A DNA stretch of 64,000 nt from a candidate division WOR-3 bacterium (GTDB lineage: Bacteria; Hydrothermota; Hydrothermia; UBA1063): contig JBDRYS010000001.1 of assembly GCA_039803545.1 (NCBI GenBank), positions 65,866 to 129,865 on the forward strand, written 5' to 3'. How positions within the stretch are numbered: position 1 is the stretch's first letter; each line of letters starts with the position of its first letter. Positions 1 to 7,359 of the stretch are shown in pieces. The translations under genes were made by a program, and so were the position numbers. The notes under the pieces are model-generated. The model was given only the letters and a program-made list of their open reading frames with translations. It ran no database searches and had not been told where the DNA came from.

Positions 1-113
1 GTTTTGAGATGATTTGAAGTACAGCTGAAAAATCTTTATGTTGAAACATTGTTTAATTTTATATACATTGGGACGCATTGTCAAACAAATTAGTTAGCAC
101 CTCGCAAGCCTAT

Positions 114-142
114 TTGGAGTAATATGAATTTTCTGGTATAAT
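114..142 (+). promoter_or_regulatory. Sigma70 promoter of the V-ATPase D gene, predicted leaderless
   Basis: TTGGAG (114-119), a 17-bp spacer and a perfect TATAAT (137-142). The ATG at 149 lies 6 bases after the -10 box, so transcription should start at or next to the start codon. No Shine-Dalgarno sequence precedes the ATG. The 113 bases before this show no convincing gene. Confidence 0.75.
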
Positions 143-148
143 ATAAAC

Positions 149-772
149 ATGCCACTTATAAGTGCCAGTCCAACTCGGATGGAGCTCTTGAGGCTCAAAA
201 GGCGTATTGCCATTGCAAGAAAGGGCCACAAACTTCTCAAAGACAAGCAGGATGAGCTGGTAAGGATTCTCTTTGAGCTTCTTGAGGGCCTTAAAGAGCT
301 TAGGAAGAAGGTAGAAGAGGAGTTGTCGGAGTCGGTAAGGAGGTTCGTCCTCGCCAGGGCCTTTATGGAGCCTGAAGAGGTGGAGGAGCTTTTCTTGATT
401 CCTTCTGTTTCCTCAGGTATTGAGATTGGTGAGAAGAAGATAATGACCGTTGTCGTTCCAACCTTTAAAGCAAGAATTGAGGGCAATTATTTAAGTTATG
501 GGTTTGCGGGAACCTCGCCGGAGCTTGATGTGTCTTTAGAATCTCTAACGAGGGCGTACAAAGATTTAATTGAACTTGCGGAAAAGGAAAAGTCCCTTGA
601 ACTATTGGCCATCGAGGTAGAGAAGACGAGGAGGAGGGTAAATGCCCTCGAGTACATTTTAATTCCGGAGCTTGAATCCACTATTAAGTTTATTTCGATG
701 AAACTTTCTGAGATGGAAAGATCTGATATTACACGCCTGATGAAGATTAAAGATATCGTCAGAGCACATTAA
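149..772 (+). CDS. atpD: V-type ATP synthase/ATPase subunit D
   Basis: Subunit D forms the coiled-coil central shaft of V/A-type rotary ATPases, coupling the A3B3 head to the membrane ring. The 207-residue protein has the family's N-terminal signature PTRMELLRLKRR followed by GHKLLKDKQDEL, and long alternating charged helices at both ends, as expected for the two strands of the shaft. Length is usual for the family. The ATG at 149 fits the conserved N-terminus and follows a promoter with no leader. No other V-ATPase subunit follows; the next gene is a cold-shock protein with its own promoter. Other subunits may lie left of the window, but this gene has its own promoter. Identification is firm. 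Confidence 0.93.
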   Translation: MPLISASPTRMELLRLKRRIAIARKGHKLLKDKQDELVRILFELLEGLKELRKKVEEELSESVRRFVLARAFMEPEEVEELFLIPSVSSGIEIGEKKIMTVVVPTFKARIEGNYLSYGFAGTSPELDVSLESLTRAYKDLIELAEKEKSLELLAIEVEKTRRRVNALEYILIPELESTIKFISMKLSEMERSDITRLMKIKDIVRAH

Positions 773-773
773 C

Positions 774-802
774 TTGACACGACCCCCCTTTAGGAGCATA
801 AT
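774..802 (+). promoter_or_regulatory. Sigma70 promoter of the cold-shock gene
   Basis: Perfect TTGACA (774-779), 17-bp spacer and CATAAT (797-802). Transcription would begin near 809, giving a leader of about 37 bases with a GGAGG site (832-836) ahead of the ATG at 846. Confidence 0.8.
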
Positions 803-845
803 TAAACCATTCTTTACAAACAATTTTTAACGGAGGTTGTTTCAA

Positions 846-1061
846 ATGGGTAACACTAAGAAGTACGGGCGGGTCAAGTGGTTCGACTCGCGGAAAGGCT
901 ATGGATTCATCCAGCTCGAGGATGGATCTGGTGATGTGTTCGTCCACTTCTCCGATATAGAAGGAGAAGGATATAAGACACTGGAAGAAGGGCAGCGCGT
1001 GAAGTTCGATGTGGAAAAGACCAATAAGGGACCGAAGGCTGTTCACGTAGAAAAGGCATAA
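846..1061 (+). CDS. csp: Cold-shock domain protein (CspA family)
   Basis: A 71-residue single CSD (OB-fold) protein that binds single-stranded RNA and DNA and acts as an RNA chaperone. It shows RNP1 (KGYGFIQ) and RNP2 (DVFVHFSDI). The ATG at 846 is preferred to an in-frame TTG at 837 because [14 protein letters not shown] matches normal Csp N-termini and GGAGG sits 9 bases upstream. The gene is monocistronic: it has its own promoter and a strong intrinsic terminator just downstream. The high-quality promoter suggests abundant expression. Confidence 0.96.
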   Translation: MGNTKKYGRVKWFDSRKGYGFIQLEDGSGDVFVHFSDIEGEGYKTLEEGQRVKFDVEKTNKGPKAVHVEKA

Positions 1062-1086
1062 AAGCCTTATAGCCCGAAAACAAGAA

Positions 1087-1118
1087 GGGGGAACTTTGAG
1101 TTCCCCCTTTTTTATTTT
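1087..1118 (+). terminator. Intrinsic terminator after csp
   Basis: Perfect 9-bp stem GGGGGAACT / AGTTCCCCC with a TTG loop (1087-1107), followed by a run of six T and more T-rich sequence. Confidence 0.93.
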
Positions 1119-1147
1119 ATAATAAGCCGAAAATCAGGAGGTGATTG

Positions 1148-1924
1148 ATGCATCCGATTCTTTTCAGGATAGGGCCTCTTGAAGTACGCACATGGGGTGT
1201 ACTTGTGTTAATAGGTTTTATTGCTGGAATTAGCTATGTGGCTAAGAGGGCCCGCGTGATAGGTGTTAGTACTGAAAAGATATGGGATTTTGGCTTCTGG
1301 GTGGGATTAGCAGGAATTGTTGGGGCAAGGATTTTTTACGTCCTTTATCACATTCCCTATTTTAAAGAACATCCATCAGAGATTATTAAGTTCTGGGAAG
1401 GCGGAGCGGTCTTTTTTGGCGGTTTTTTGTTTGCCCTAATTACCGGGATTGTTTATTTGATAAAAAATAAGAAATATTTGCCTTTCTGGCCTATTGCTGA
1501 TTTTGCTTCTGAAGCCCTTGCCCTTGGTATGTTTTTTGGAAGGTGGGGGTGCTTCTTCAACGGGTGTTGTTTTGGTAAAGAGACCCATCTCCCTTGGGCT
1601 GTGGTATTTCCACCAGGCTCACCCGCTTATGAAGTAATGGATTCTCTTCCTATTCATCCTTCCCAGCTTTACGAGTCCTTTGCAAACTTGATACTCTTTT
1701 TTATCTTACTGAAAATTGAACAGAAAAAACCCTTTGATGGGTTTATTTTCCTATTCTACATGTTTTTCGCCTCTTTGATAAGGTTTCTCGTGGATTTCAC
1801 CAGGTATTACGAGCCCGAAAATGTGTATATTCTCACAATAAACCAGTGGATTTCCATTGCTATAATGGTTACATCCGTTGTTATTTATTTTATTTTGCGC
1901 AGGAAAGCCTTTAAGAAACATTAG
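1148..1924 (+). CDS. lgt: Prolipoprotein diacylglyceryl transferase
   Basis: Lgt moves diacylglycerol from phosphatidylglycerol to the lipobox cysteine of prolipoproteins, the first step of lipoprotein maturation in the inner membrane. The 258-residue protein has about seven hydrophobic segments, a GGAVFFGG segment (the family's GGLxFxGG) and the core motif GRWGCFFNGCCFG, a variant of the usual GRxGNFxN. IHPSQLYES and the C-terminal membrane helices also match. The ATG at 1148 follows AGGAGGTGATTG; a TTG directly before it at 1145 is less likely. The substrate supply is visible nearby: several predicted lipoproteins lie in this window. comF starts 5 bases downstream. Confidence 0.95.
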   Translation: MHPILFRIGPLEVRTWGVLVLIGFIAGISYVAKRARVIGVSTEKIWDFGFWVGLAGIVGARIFYVLYHIPYFKEHPSEIIKFWEGGAVFFGGFLFALITGIVYLIKNKKYLPFWPIADFASEALALGMFFGRWGCFFNGCCFGKETHLPWAVVFPPGSPAYEVMDSLPIHPSQLYESFANLILFFILLKIEQKKPFDGFIFLFYMFFASLIRFLVDFTRYYEPENVYILTINQWISIAIMVTSVVIYFILRRKAFKKH

Positions 1925-1929
1925 TAGCT

Positions 1930-2553
1930 GTGTTCAGATTTCTCTTAGAGGCGATTTTCCCTTCTTTCTGTTATATTTGTGGAAAGCCTTCTAAGGGCAT
2001 CCTTTGTGATGGATGCAAGAAAAATTTTGAGGAAAAGAGGGTTAACAAAATCTTTTTCCCTGACGCCGATCACCTCTCTAAAGTTTACATTGTTTTTGAG
2101 TACGAAGGAGAGGTGAGAAGGCTCATTGAAGAATTCAAGTACGGGAAGAGAAAGGAGATTGCACGTTATTTTTCTCAATATTTTTCTGGGCTTCCTCTTG
2201 ACTACGATTTTATTGTGCCCGTTCCTCTTCACGCCACAAGACTAAGGGAAAGGGGATTCAACCAGAGTGAAGTAATAGCGAAAAGGCTGGCAAAGGAATG
2301 CGGAATTCCTGTAACGAAAAAGGGCATAAGGAGGAGAAAATATACCCTTAAGCAGGCGAATTTGACCAGGAGTGAGCGCTTAGAGAATCTCTCCGGGGCT
2401 TTTTTCGTGAGTCATCCGGAAAGGTTCAGAGGAAAGAGGATTCTCCTCGTGGATGATGTTTATACCACTGGCGCTACAATGGAGAACTTAGCAAAGGCTT
2501 TTAAGAATTATCCTTCTAAGATCGATGGTTTTGCTATTGCCTCTAAGGTTTGA
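1930..2553 (+). CDS. comF: ComF family phosphoribosyltransferase-like protein
   Basis: A 207-residue ComF/GntX-type protein: an N-terminal zinc-finger-like part (CYICG near residue 16 and CDGC near residue 27) and a C-terminal phosphoribosyltransferase fold with the PRPP-binding motif ILLVDDVYTTGAT. ComF supports uptake or processing of transforming DNA in competent bacteria; many relatives have no proven role. The likely start is GTG at 1930, 5 bases after lgt, with no clear Shine-Dalgarno site. Its end overlaps the end of the convergent OmpH-like gene by 11 bp. Confidence 0.9.
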   Translation: MFRFLLEAIFPSFCYICGKPSKGILCDGCKKNFEEKRVNKIFFPDADHLSKVYIVFEYEGEVRRLIEEFKYGKRKEIARYFSQYFSGLPLDYDFIVPVPLHATRLRERGFNQSEVIAKRLAKECGIPVTKKGIRRRKYTLKQANLTRSERLENLSGAFFVSHPERFRGKRILLVDDVYTTGATMENLAKAFKNYPSKIDGFAIASKV

Positions 2554-3499
2554 ATTGTTGTGATAAGAGTCGTGCCTTTTGAAGTGACTCAACATCGAGA
2601 CTTTCTCTTGGGTTTGTAGCGGAGCCCGTTATTTCTTGTAGCTTCTCGCCCGTTGCGGTACGGTACAACTGGTAAACAAAGTTAACATTTTCACCCGAGG
2701 TTTCAACAGTTCCACACACAAAATAATCTGCGTTGAGACTCAGAGCGATCTGTTTGCAGGTTTCCGGGAACAGTTTATTGTTGGTGAGATTGCTTCGGGA
2801 TATCTCTTTGTTTACATTATCGGTAGGAATTACCTCAAGGAGTACGTTACCGGTAATTCCCTGGTAAAGGGACTTTTGAAGGCGATTGCCAAGCTGGAGT
2901 TTTTGGGCCCCAGGCTCGGTTTCCATAAGAGGAAAGACGGCAATTCTATATCTTTTTCCTCCGGATGTTGTTTGCTGAGCATAGGTTTTGTTTAACTCCT
3001 GAAGTACTTTGTCCGTTATGTCCTGAGAATTTGAAACGTAAAGGATCACCTTTGCATCGTTGTTTAACACTAAGTCAAAACCGTTTGCCACTGCCACATT
3101 TTTGATGGTTTCCTGAATTTTCTTGTAATAGGGCTCTAAAAGCTCAGAAGATTTTTTATAAAAGAGCCCATTGTCTCCCCAGATGTTTTTGATAAAATTT
3201 GAGTATGCTTCTTGGGCCTTCTGTATTTCCAGTTCTCTTTTTTCTCTGCCTTTCTCTGTAAGTCCAGGCTTTTCTATTTCTAAAAGATTTTTAAGCGAAT
3301 CTATATACTGTTTGAGACTGTCCTTCTGCCTTTCCCATTCTAAAACAAACCTGTCCAGTTCTCTCTTTGCATCCTGGAACTCAATGTATTCATAGAAGAT
3401 GCGATTCATATCAACGGTTGCGATGGACACATCCTTGCCTTGAAGTGTTGGGGTGATAGACAACGTTAAAAGTAAGAAAGTGGCAATTTTCCTTATCAC
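2543..3499 (-). CDS. OmpH/Skp periplasmic chaperone fused to a TolB-N/FlgO-like domain
   Basis: The 318-residue protein starts with a signal peptide (about residues 1-21, KIATFLLLTLSITPTLQG). Residues about 25-165 are Skp-like: IATVDMNRIFYEY, a long charged helical hairpin, then a return strand (NGFDLVLNNDAKVILYV). Skp holds unfolded outer-membrane proteins in the periplasm. Unlike typical Skp (about 160-180 residues), this one continues for some 130 residues with RIAVFPLMETEPGAQKLQ, LLEVIPTDNV and LSLNADYFVCGTVE. That tail resembles the alpha/beta domain of TolB-N/FlgO/CsgG-type proteins; the domain name is an inference. It lies 1 base after gmhA and is probably co-transcribed. Confidence 0.82.
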   Translation of the reverse strand: MIRKIATFLLLTLSITPTLQGKDVSIATVDMNRIFYEYIEFQDAKRELDRFVLEWERQKDSLKQYIDSLKNLLEIEKPGLTEKGREKRELEIQKAQEAYSNFIKNIWGDNGLFYKKSSELLEPYYKKIQETIKNVAVANGFDLVLNNDAKVILYVSNSQDITDKVLQELNKTYAQQTTSGGKRYRIAVFPLMETEPGAQKLQLGNRLQKSLYQGITGNVLLEVIPTDNVNKEISRSNLTNNKLFPETCKQIALSLNADYFVCGTVETSGENVNFVYQLYRTATGEKLQEITGSATNPRESLDVESLQKARLLSQQFKP

Positions 3500-3500
3500 T

Positions 3501-4058
3501 TTAAACCTCCAGTTTTTTCTCCAGTTCTTCTATTATTATATGCCCTATAATTTGGTGGCACTCCTGGATTATCGGAGTATTTTTTGATGGTACATGGATA
3601 ACTACGTCCACCTGGTCTTCTACTTCTGTCGGGTCTGCGCCCGTTAAGAAGATAACGGCCATTTTCTTAGCTATTGCCGTTTTGATTGCCTTAATCACAT
3701 TTTTTGAGCTTCCTGATGTAGAAAGGGCTACCAAAACATCGCCTTCCTTTCCGAGCCCTTCTACCTGCCTTGAAAAGATTTCCTCAAAGCCGAAATCGTT
3801 CCCTGTGGCAGTAATAAGAGACGTATCGGCGGATAGGGAGACAGATGGGAGCGGGGTTCTTTGGGTTTTATATTTTACCATTAATTCGGTGCTGAAATGC
3901 ATCGCCTGAGCGGCACTACCGCCGTTTCCGCACCATAGAACTTTTTTCCCCTTTTTAAGTGCGTTGGAAATTATTTCTGCAGAGAGGATTATTTTATCAC
4001 TTTCCGTCTTTGATAAAAGCTCAACGGTTTTTAAAACTTCTTCAAATCGTTTTTCCAT
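3501..4058 (-). CDS. gmhA: Phosphoheptose isomerase (sedoheptulose-7-phosphate isomerase)
   Basis: GmhA converts sedoheptulose 7-phosphate to D-glycero-D-manno-heptose 7-phosphate, the first step of the heptose pathway for LPS core or S-layer glycans. The 185-residue SIS-domain protein has WCGNGGSAAQAMHFSTEL, LSADTSLITATGNDFGFEEIF, LVALSTSGSSKNV and the C-terminal QECHQIIGHIIIEELE with its metal-site residues. Length is typical. A promoter (4067-4095) places the -10 box 8 bases before the ATG, so the leader is almost absent. The OmpH fusion follows at once. A heptosyltransferase-like GT9 lies near 43 kb, consistent with heptose use. Confidence 0.93.
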   Translation of the reverse strand: MEKRFEEVLKTVELLSKTESDKIILSAEIISNALKKGKKVLWCGNGGSAAQAMHFSTELMVKYKTQRTPLPSVSLSADTSLITATGNDFGFEEIFSRQVEGLGKEGDVLVALSTSGSSKNVIKAIKTAIAKKMAVIFLTGADPTEVEDQVDVVIHVPSKNTPIIQECHQIIGHIIIEELEKKLEV

Positions 4059-4066
4059 TGAACTTT

Positions 4067-4095
4067 ATTTTAAAGCTTGCATCTCGCATTGGAAA
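4067..4095 (-). promoter_or_regulatory. Promoter of gmhA-ompH, near-leaderless
   Basis: Read on the minus strand: TTTCCA (4095-4090), 17-bp spacer, TAAAAT (4072-4067), then 8 bases to the ATG at 4058. Confidence 0.55.
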
Positions 4096-4110
4096 AGGTA
4101 GCTTAAATAT

Positions 4111-4139
4111 TTGACAGAACAAAGGGAGGCTTTTAAAAT
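4111..4139 (+). promoter_or_regulatory. Sigma70 promoter of the GGDEF regulator, predicted leaderless
   Basis: Perfect TTGACA (4111-4116), 17-bp spacer, TAAAAT (4134-4139), then 7 bases to the ATG at 4147. The TTG that opens the long reading frame is the first part of the -35 box, so it cannot be the start if this promoter is used. Confidence 0.75.
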
Positions 4140-4146
4140 TATCCAA

Positions 4147-7100
4147 ATGATACAGGAGAAAGTAGAGCAATATACTGATGATTTAACTGGAGCACGAAAT
4201 AGAAAGTTCCTTAGTACCTTCGCCGACCTTGAGATACGACGGGCCCAGCGATATCGCACAAATTTTTCCATAATTCTTTTTGATATCGATAACTTCAAGG
4301 AAATTAACGATCTTTACGGGCATCTTGAGGGTGATAAGGTTCTCAAGGAACTTTCTCAGTTCATTATGAAATCTTTAAGAGAGTCTGATGTTCTCATTAG
4401 ATATGGTGGGGACGAGTTTATTATTTACCTTCCTAATACGGATTTTGAGGATGCCAAGTTTGTTGCCGAAAAAATCCTTAGCAGCGTGAAATCTCAGAGG
4501 ATAGCTGGAAGGAGTATCTCCCTCAGCATGGGTATCGCCGAATATCCAAGGGATGGCAAGACGTGGCAGGAACTCTTTAACAAGGCGGATATAGCCCTTT
4601 ACAGAGCGAAAAGGAGAGGTAAGGGTCGTATTGCCTGGGTTGAAGAAGTAGAAGCGGTTCCTGTAATTCCAACATCCCAGTTTGTTGACAGAATAGAGGA
4701 GAAGAGAACCCTTATAAATCTTATAAATCAGGACCAAAAACTGGTAATCGTCCGAGGAGGGGCCGGCATAGGTAAAACCCGTCTTGTGAAAGATACTCTA
4801 AAAAGAGTTGAAGGCGTCTACTTTTTTATGGGGGTAGCATACGGAGCCCTTTCCGAAGTCCCCTTTAGTCTTTTGAAGGATTTGATTCGGTACTGTTACG
4901 ACAACTATAAAATAGAATCAAAGGAGGCTCTCTCTAATTTTGACCAATTTGAACTTGCCGCTTTTTACTCTATTTTTCCAGAAGCAAGTAAAAGTGGCAG
5001 TGTAAAGAATATAGATAAGTACAAGCTCTACGATACTATACTGAAGTTCTTCAAGCATTTTGCAGTTCATAAAAGGGTTTTAATTTACATTGACGATATA
5101 CAGTGGGCGGACAAGTCATCGATGGAGCTTCTTTACTATGTTATAAGAAATGCCCCCGTCGATGTAAAGTTTTTCGCCACTTTTAGAACGGAGGACCATA
5201 TTTACGATTATGTTGAAAACTTCCTATCTCAGGCTTTACGTGAACGTTTTATTTTTGTATTGGATCTGAAGCCCTTTGATTATTCTGCAACATCCGAATT
5301 CGTTTCTGCCGTTCTTCAGGAAGAGGCTGAGGAAGAGGTGATTAGGTTCCTCTACAACAAATCTGGCGGAAACCCCTTCTTTATTGAGGAGCTAATTAAG
5401 GAACTTTACGATAAGGGGAACCTTTTGTACAATGGGAAACGCTGGGTACTTGCCGATGTTGAGAATATCTCTATCCCTCAGACCATTCAACATATCATGA
5501 GGAAAAGGGTTCAGGAGGTGGAGGGAGATAAGGTCCTTGAAGTGGCGTCCTGCATTGGGCATGAGTTTTCACCTTCGATAATTAAAGGTGTTCTTGATAT
5601 GGACATGGGAGAAATCTACGATTCCATTGAGAAAGCTATAAAGAAGGGAATCCTTGAGGAGAGTGGGCCAGATATATTTGCGTTTAAAGAAGACGTGATG
5701 AGGGAGCTTATCCTTCAAGGTATTTCTCAGAGTAAAAGGAGATTTTATCATCAGAGAATTGCAAGGTGGATAGAAGAGAATAAGGGTTATATTGCAAATG
5801 CAGAGGAACTTATAGCCTATCATGCGTATCACGGCGGAGATGTAGAGAAGATATTGCAGTATGCTCCAATAGTTGCAAGGAAGGCGATGTCACAATTTGC
5901 CTATGAGGAGGCAAAGAAGTTCTGGTTGTATTATTTTGAGTACGAAAAGGATGGGAAAAAGTACGTTAAGGAAGCACTTGATTTTGTCGAGTGCTTAATG
6001 ATTAAGGGCGATTTGAGATATGCAAGAGAATTTTTAGAAGAGGTGCAGCAGAAGTTTTCAGATTTTATCGATGCTGAGTTCTACTCGAGGTATTCGGACG
6101 TTTTGAGTGAGCAAGGACTCTATAGTGAAGCTCTTAAGTATATAGATAAAGCCATCGAACTCGCCTTTCAGCAGGAAATGAAGGAAAAAAATAATAATCA
6201 GGGTGATAAGTTAGCCGAACACTCCCTTTATAAGTATTATATCGAAAAAGGTTGGATTTTAATCAAACTCGGTCAGTATGAAGACGCAAGGGTGGTTTTG
6301 GAACAGGCACTAATTAATAAGAAGTACCTCTCTAAATACTGGGAAGGTACCCTTTATAATGTCCTTGGGGTGCTTCATGCTGAAGTATCTTCGCCTCAGG
6401 ATGCTATTGCTTATTACGAAAAGGCAATTGAAATCAGGCAGGGTATAAATGACTTTAAGGGATTGGGTGCCAGTTATATTGATATTGCTATCGTTTACCA
6501 TGACCTCGGTGACATGCAGAAAGCCATTGAATATTATGAAAAGGCAAGAGAAATTTATAAGCAGATAGGCTACAAAGGTGGTTTGATTACAACTTACATT
6601 GACATCGGGATGTATTACCTTTCCAGCAGGAAATACGACGAAGCAATGCGAAATTTCCAGAATGCCTACCATGAGGCTCATTTAATAGGTAGTAAGGATA
6701 GCATGTGCCTTGCTCTTAATAATATCGGTTCAGTCTTGAGGATTACCCGTAAATATAATGAGGCAGAGGTCTTCTATCGGAGGGCAATGGAAATCGCCGA
6801 GGAGATAAATTCCGTTGAGCATAAAATAGTGATCACCAGGAATTTTGTGAGGCTCTATAAGGACGGCTTTAAAGATTATGCAAAGGCTGAAGAATATTTC
6901 AGAGAGTTAGAGAAGTTGCTTGAGAAGAGAGAGCTTGATACAACAAAGTTTGCCTCATTATTGATTGGTGCGGAACTATTCATCCTGAAAGGAGATTTGG
7001 ACAAAGCTGGTAAAATTCTAAATGAGTTATTACCCCATTTAAAGGAGAAGAGATTCCAGAATTACAGGTTCTGGGCGCATTTTGTATTGGCTGAATATTA

Positions 7101-7359
7101 CGCCTTAAGAGGCGAAAGGAGGGAAACGGGGCGCGCCCTCCATTCTGCCCATGAAGAAGTCAGAGCGAACTTGAAAAAAGATCCAGACTACATAGTCTCT
7201 TACTTTGAAGGTTTGCTTGAGTTCTTCATTTTAACAAAGAGGAAGAGAGGCGCCTATAAAATATTGGATAAGCTGGAAGAGATGTACAAAAAATACGGGT
7301 TCGTTGAAGATTTACAACTTTTACCATATTTAAAAGAAGAAGTGGAGCAAATTCAGTAG
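4147..7359 (+). CDS. GGDEF diguanylate cyclase fused to a STAND/AAA ATPase and TPR repeats
   Basis: A 1070-residue multidomain regulator with no visible signal peptide. Residues about 10-165 are a GGDEF domain making c-di-GMP: intact active site GGDEF (87-91) and an RESD inhibitory I-site (78-81) exactly five residues before it. Residues about 180-520 form an AAA_16/STAND ATPase: Walker A GGAGIGKT (204-211) and Walker B LIYIDDIQWAD near 315. The rest (about 590-1060) is TPR-like helical repeats, for example YYEKAIEIRQG and YYEKAREIYKQIG. This layout matches class III nucleotide cyclase-AAA-TPR signalling proteins, with GGDEF in place of the cyclase. The long frame opens at TTG 4111, but ATG 4147 is preferred because of the promoter. 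It ends 7 bp inside the convergent sugar transferase. Confidence 0.9.
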   Translation: MIQEKVEQYTDDLTGARNRKFLSTFADLEIRRAQRYRTNFSIILFDIDNFKEINDLYGHLEGDKVLKELSQFIMKSLRESDVLIRYGGDEFIIYLPNTDFEDAKFVAEKILSSVKSQRIAGRSISLSMGIAEYPRDGKTWQELFNKADIALYRAKRRGKGRIAWVEEVEAVPVIPTSQFVDRIEEKRTLINLINQDQKLVIVRGGAGIGKTRLVKDTLKRVEGVYFFMGVAYGALSEVPFSLLKDLIRYCYDNYKIESKEALSNFDQFELAAFYSIFPEASKSGSVKNIDKYKLYDTILKFFKHFAVHKRVLIYIDDIQWADKSSMELLYYVIRNAPVDVKFFATFRTEDHIYDYVENFLSQALRERFIFVLDLKPFDYSATSEFVSAVLQEEAEEEVIRFLYNKSGGNPFFIEELIKELYDKGNLLYNGKRWVLADVENISIPQTIQHIMRKRVQEVEGDKVLEVASCIGHEFSPSIIKGVLDMDMGEIYDSIEKAIKKGILEESGPDIFAFKEDVMRELILQGISQSKRRFYHQRIARWIEENKGYIANAEELIAYHAYHGGDVEKILQYAPIVARKAMSQFAYEEAKKFWLYYFEYEKDGKKYVKEALDFVECLMIKGDLRYAREFLEEVQQKFSDFIDAEFYSRYSDVLSEQGLYSEALKYIDKAIELAFQQEMKEKNNNQGDKLAEHSLYKYYIEKGWILIKLGQYEDARVVLEQALINKKYLSKYWEGTLYNVLGVLHAEVSSPQDAIAYYEKAIEIRQGINDFKGLGASYIDIAIVYHDLGDMQKAIEYYEKAREIYKQIGYKGGLITTYIDIGMYYLSSRKYDEAMRNFQNAYHEAHLIGSKDSMCLALNNIGSVLRITRKYNEAEVFYRRAMEIAEEINSVEHKIVITRNFVRLYKDGFKDYAKAEEYFRELEKLLEKRELDTTKFASLLIGAELFILKGDLDKAGKILNELLPHLKEKRFQNYRFWAHFVLAEYYALRGERRETGRALHSAHEEVRANLKKDPDYIVSYFEGLLEFFILTKRKRGAYKILDKLEEMYKKYGFVEDLQLLPYLKEEVEQIQ

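Noticed and set aside
1-148. CRISPR repeat or end of an upstream gene at the left edge
   Set aside because: No repeat spacing can be seen and all forward frames contain stops; AT-rich intergenic DNA with a promoter is sufficient.
4123-4140. AGGGAGG followed 8 bases later by an in-frame ATT, as a third ATT-start case
   Set aside because: This lies inside the promoter spacer and -10 box, so it would not be on the mRNA. Coincidence is the simpler reading.
4111-4146. TTG 4111 as the start of the GGDEF protein
   Set aside because: It coincides with a perfect -35 box; the promoter predicts an mRNA beginning at ATG 4147.
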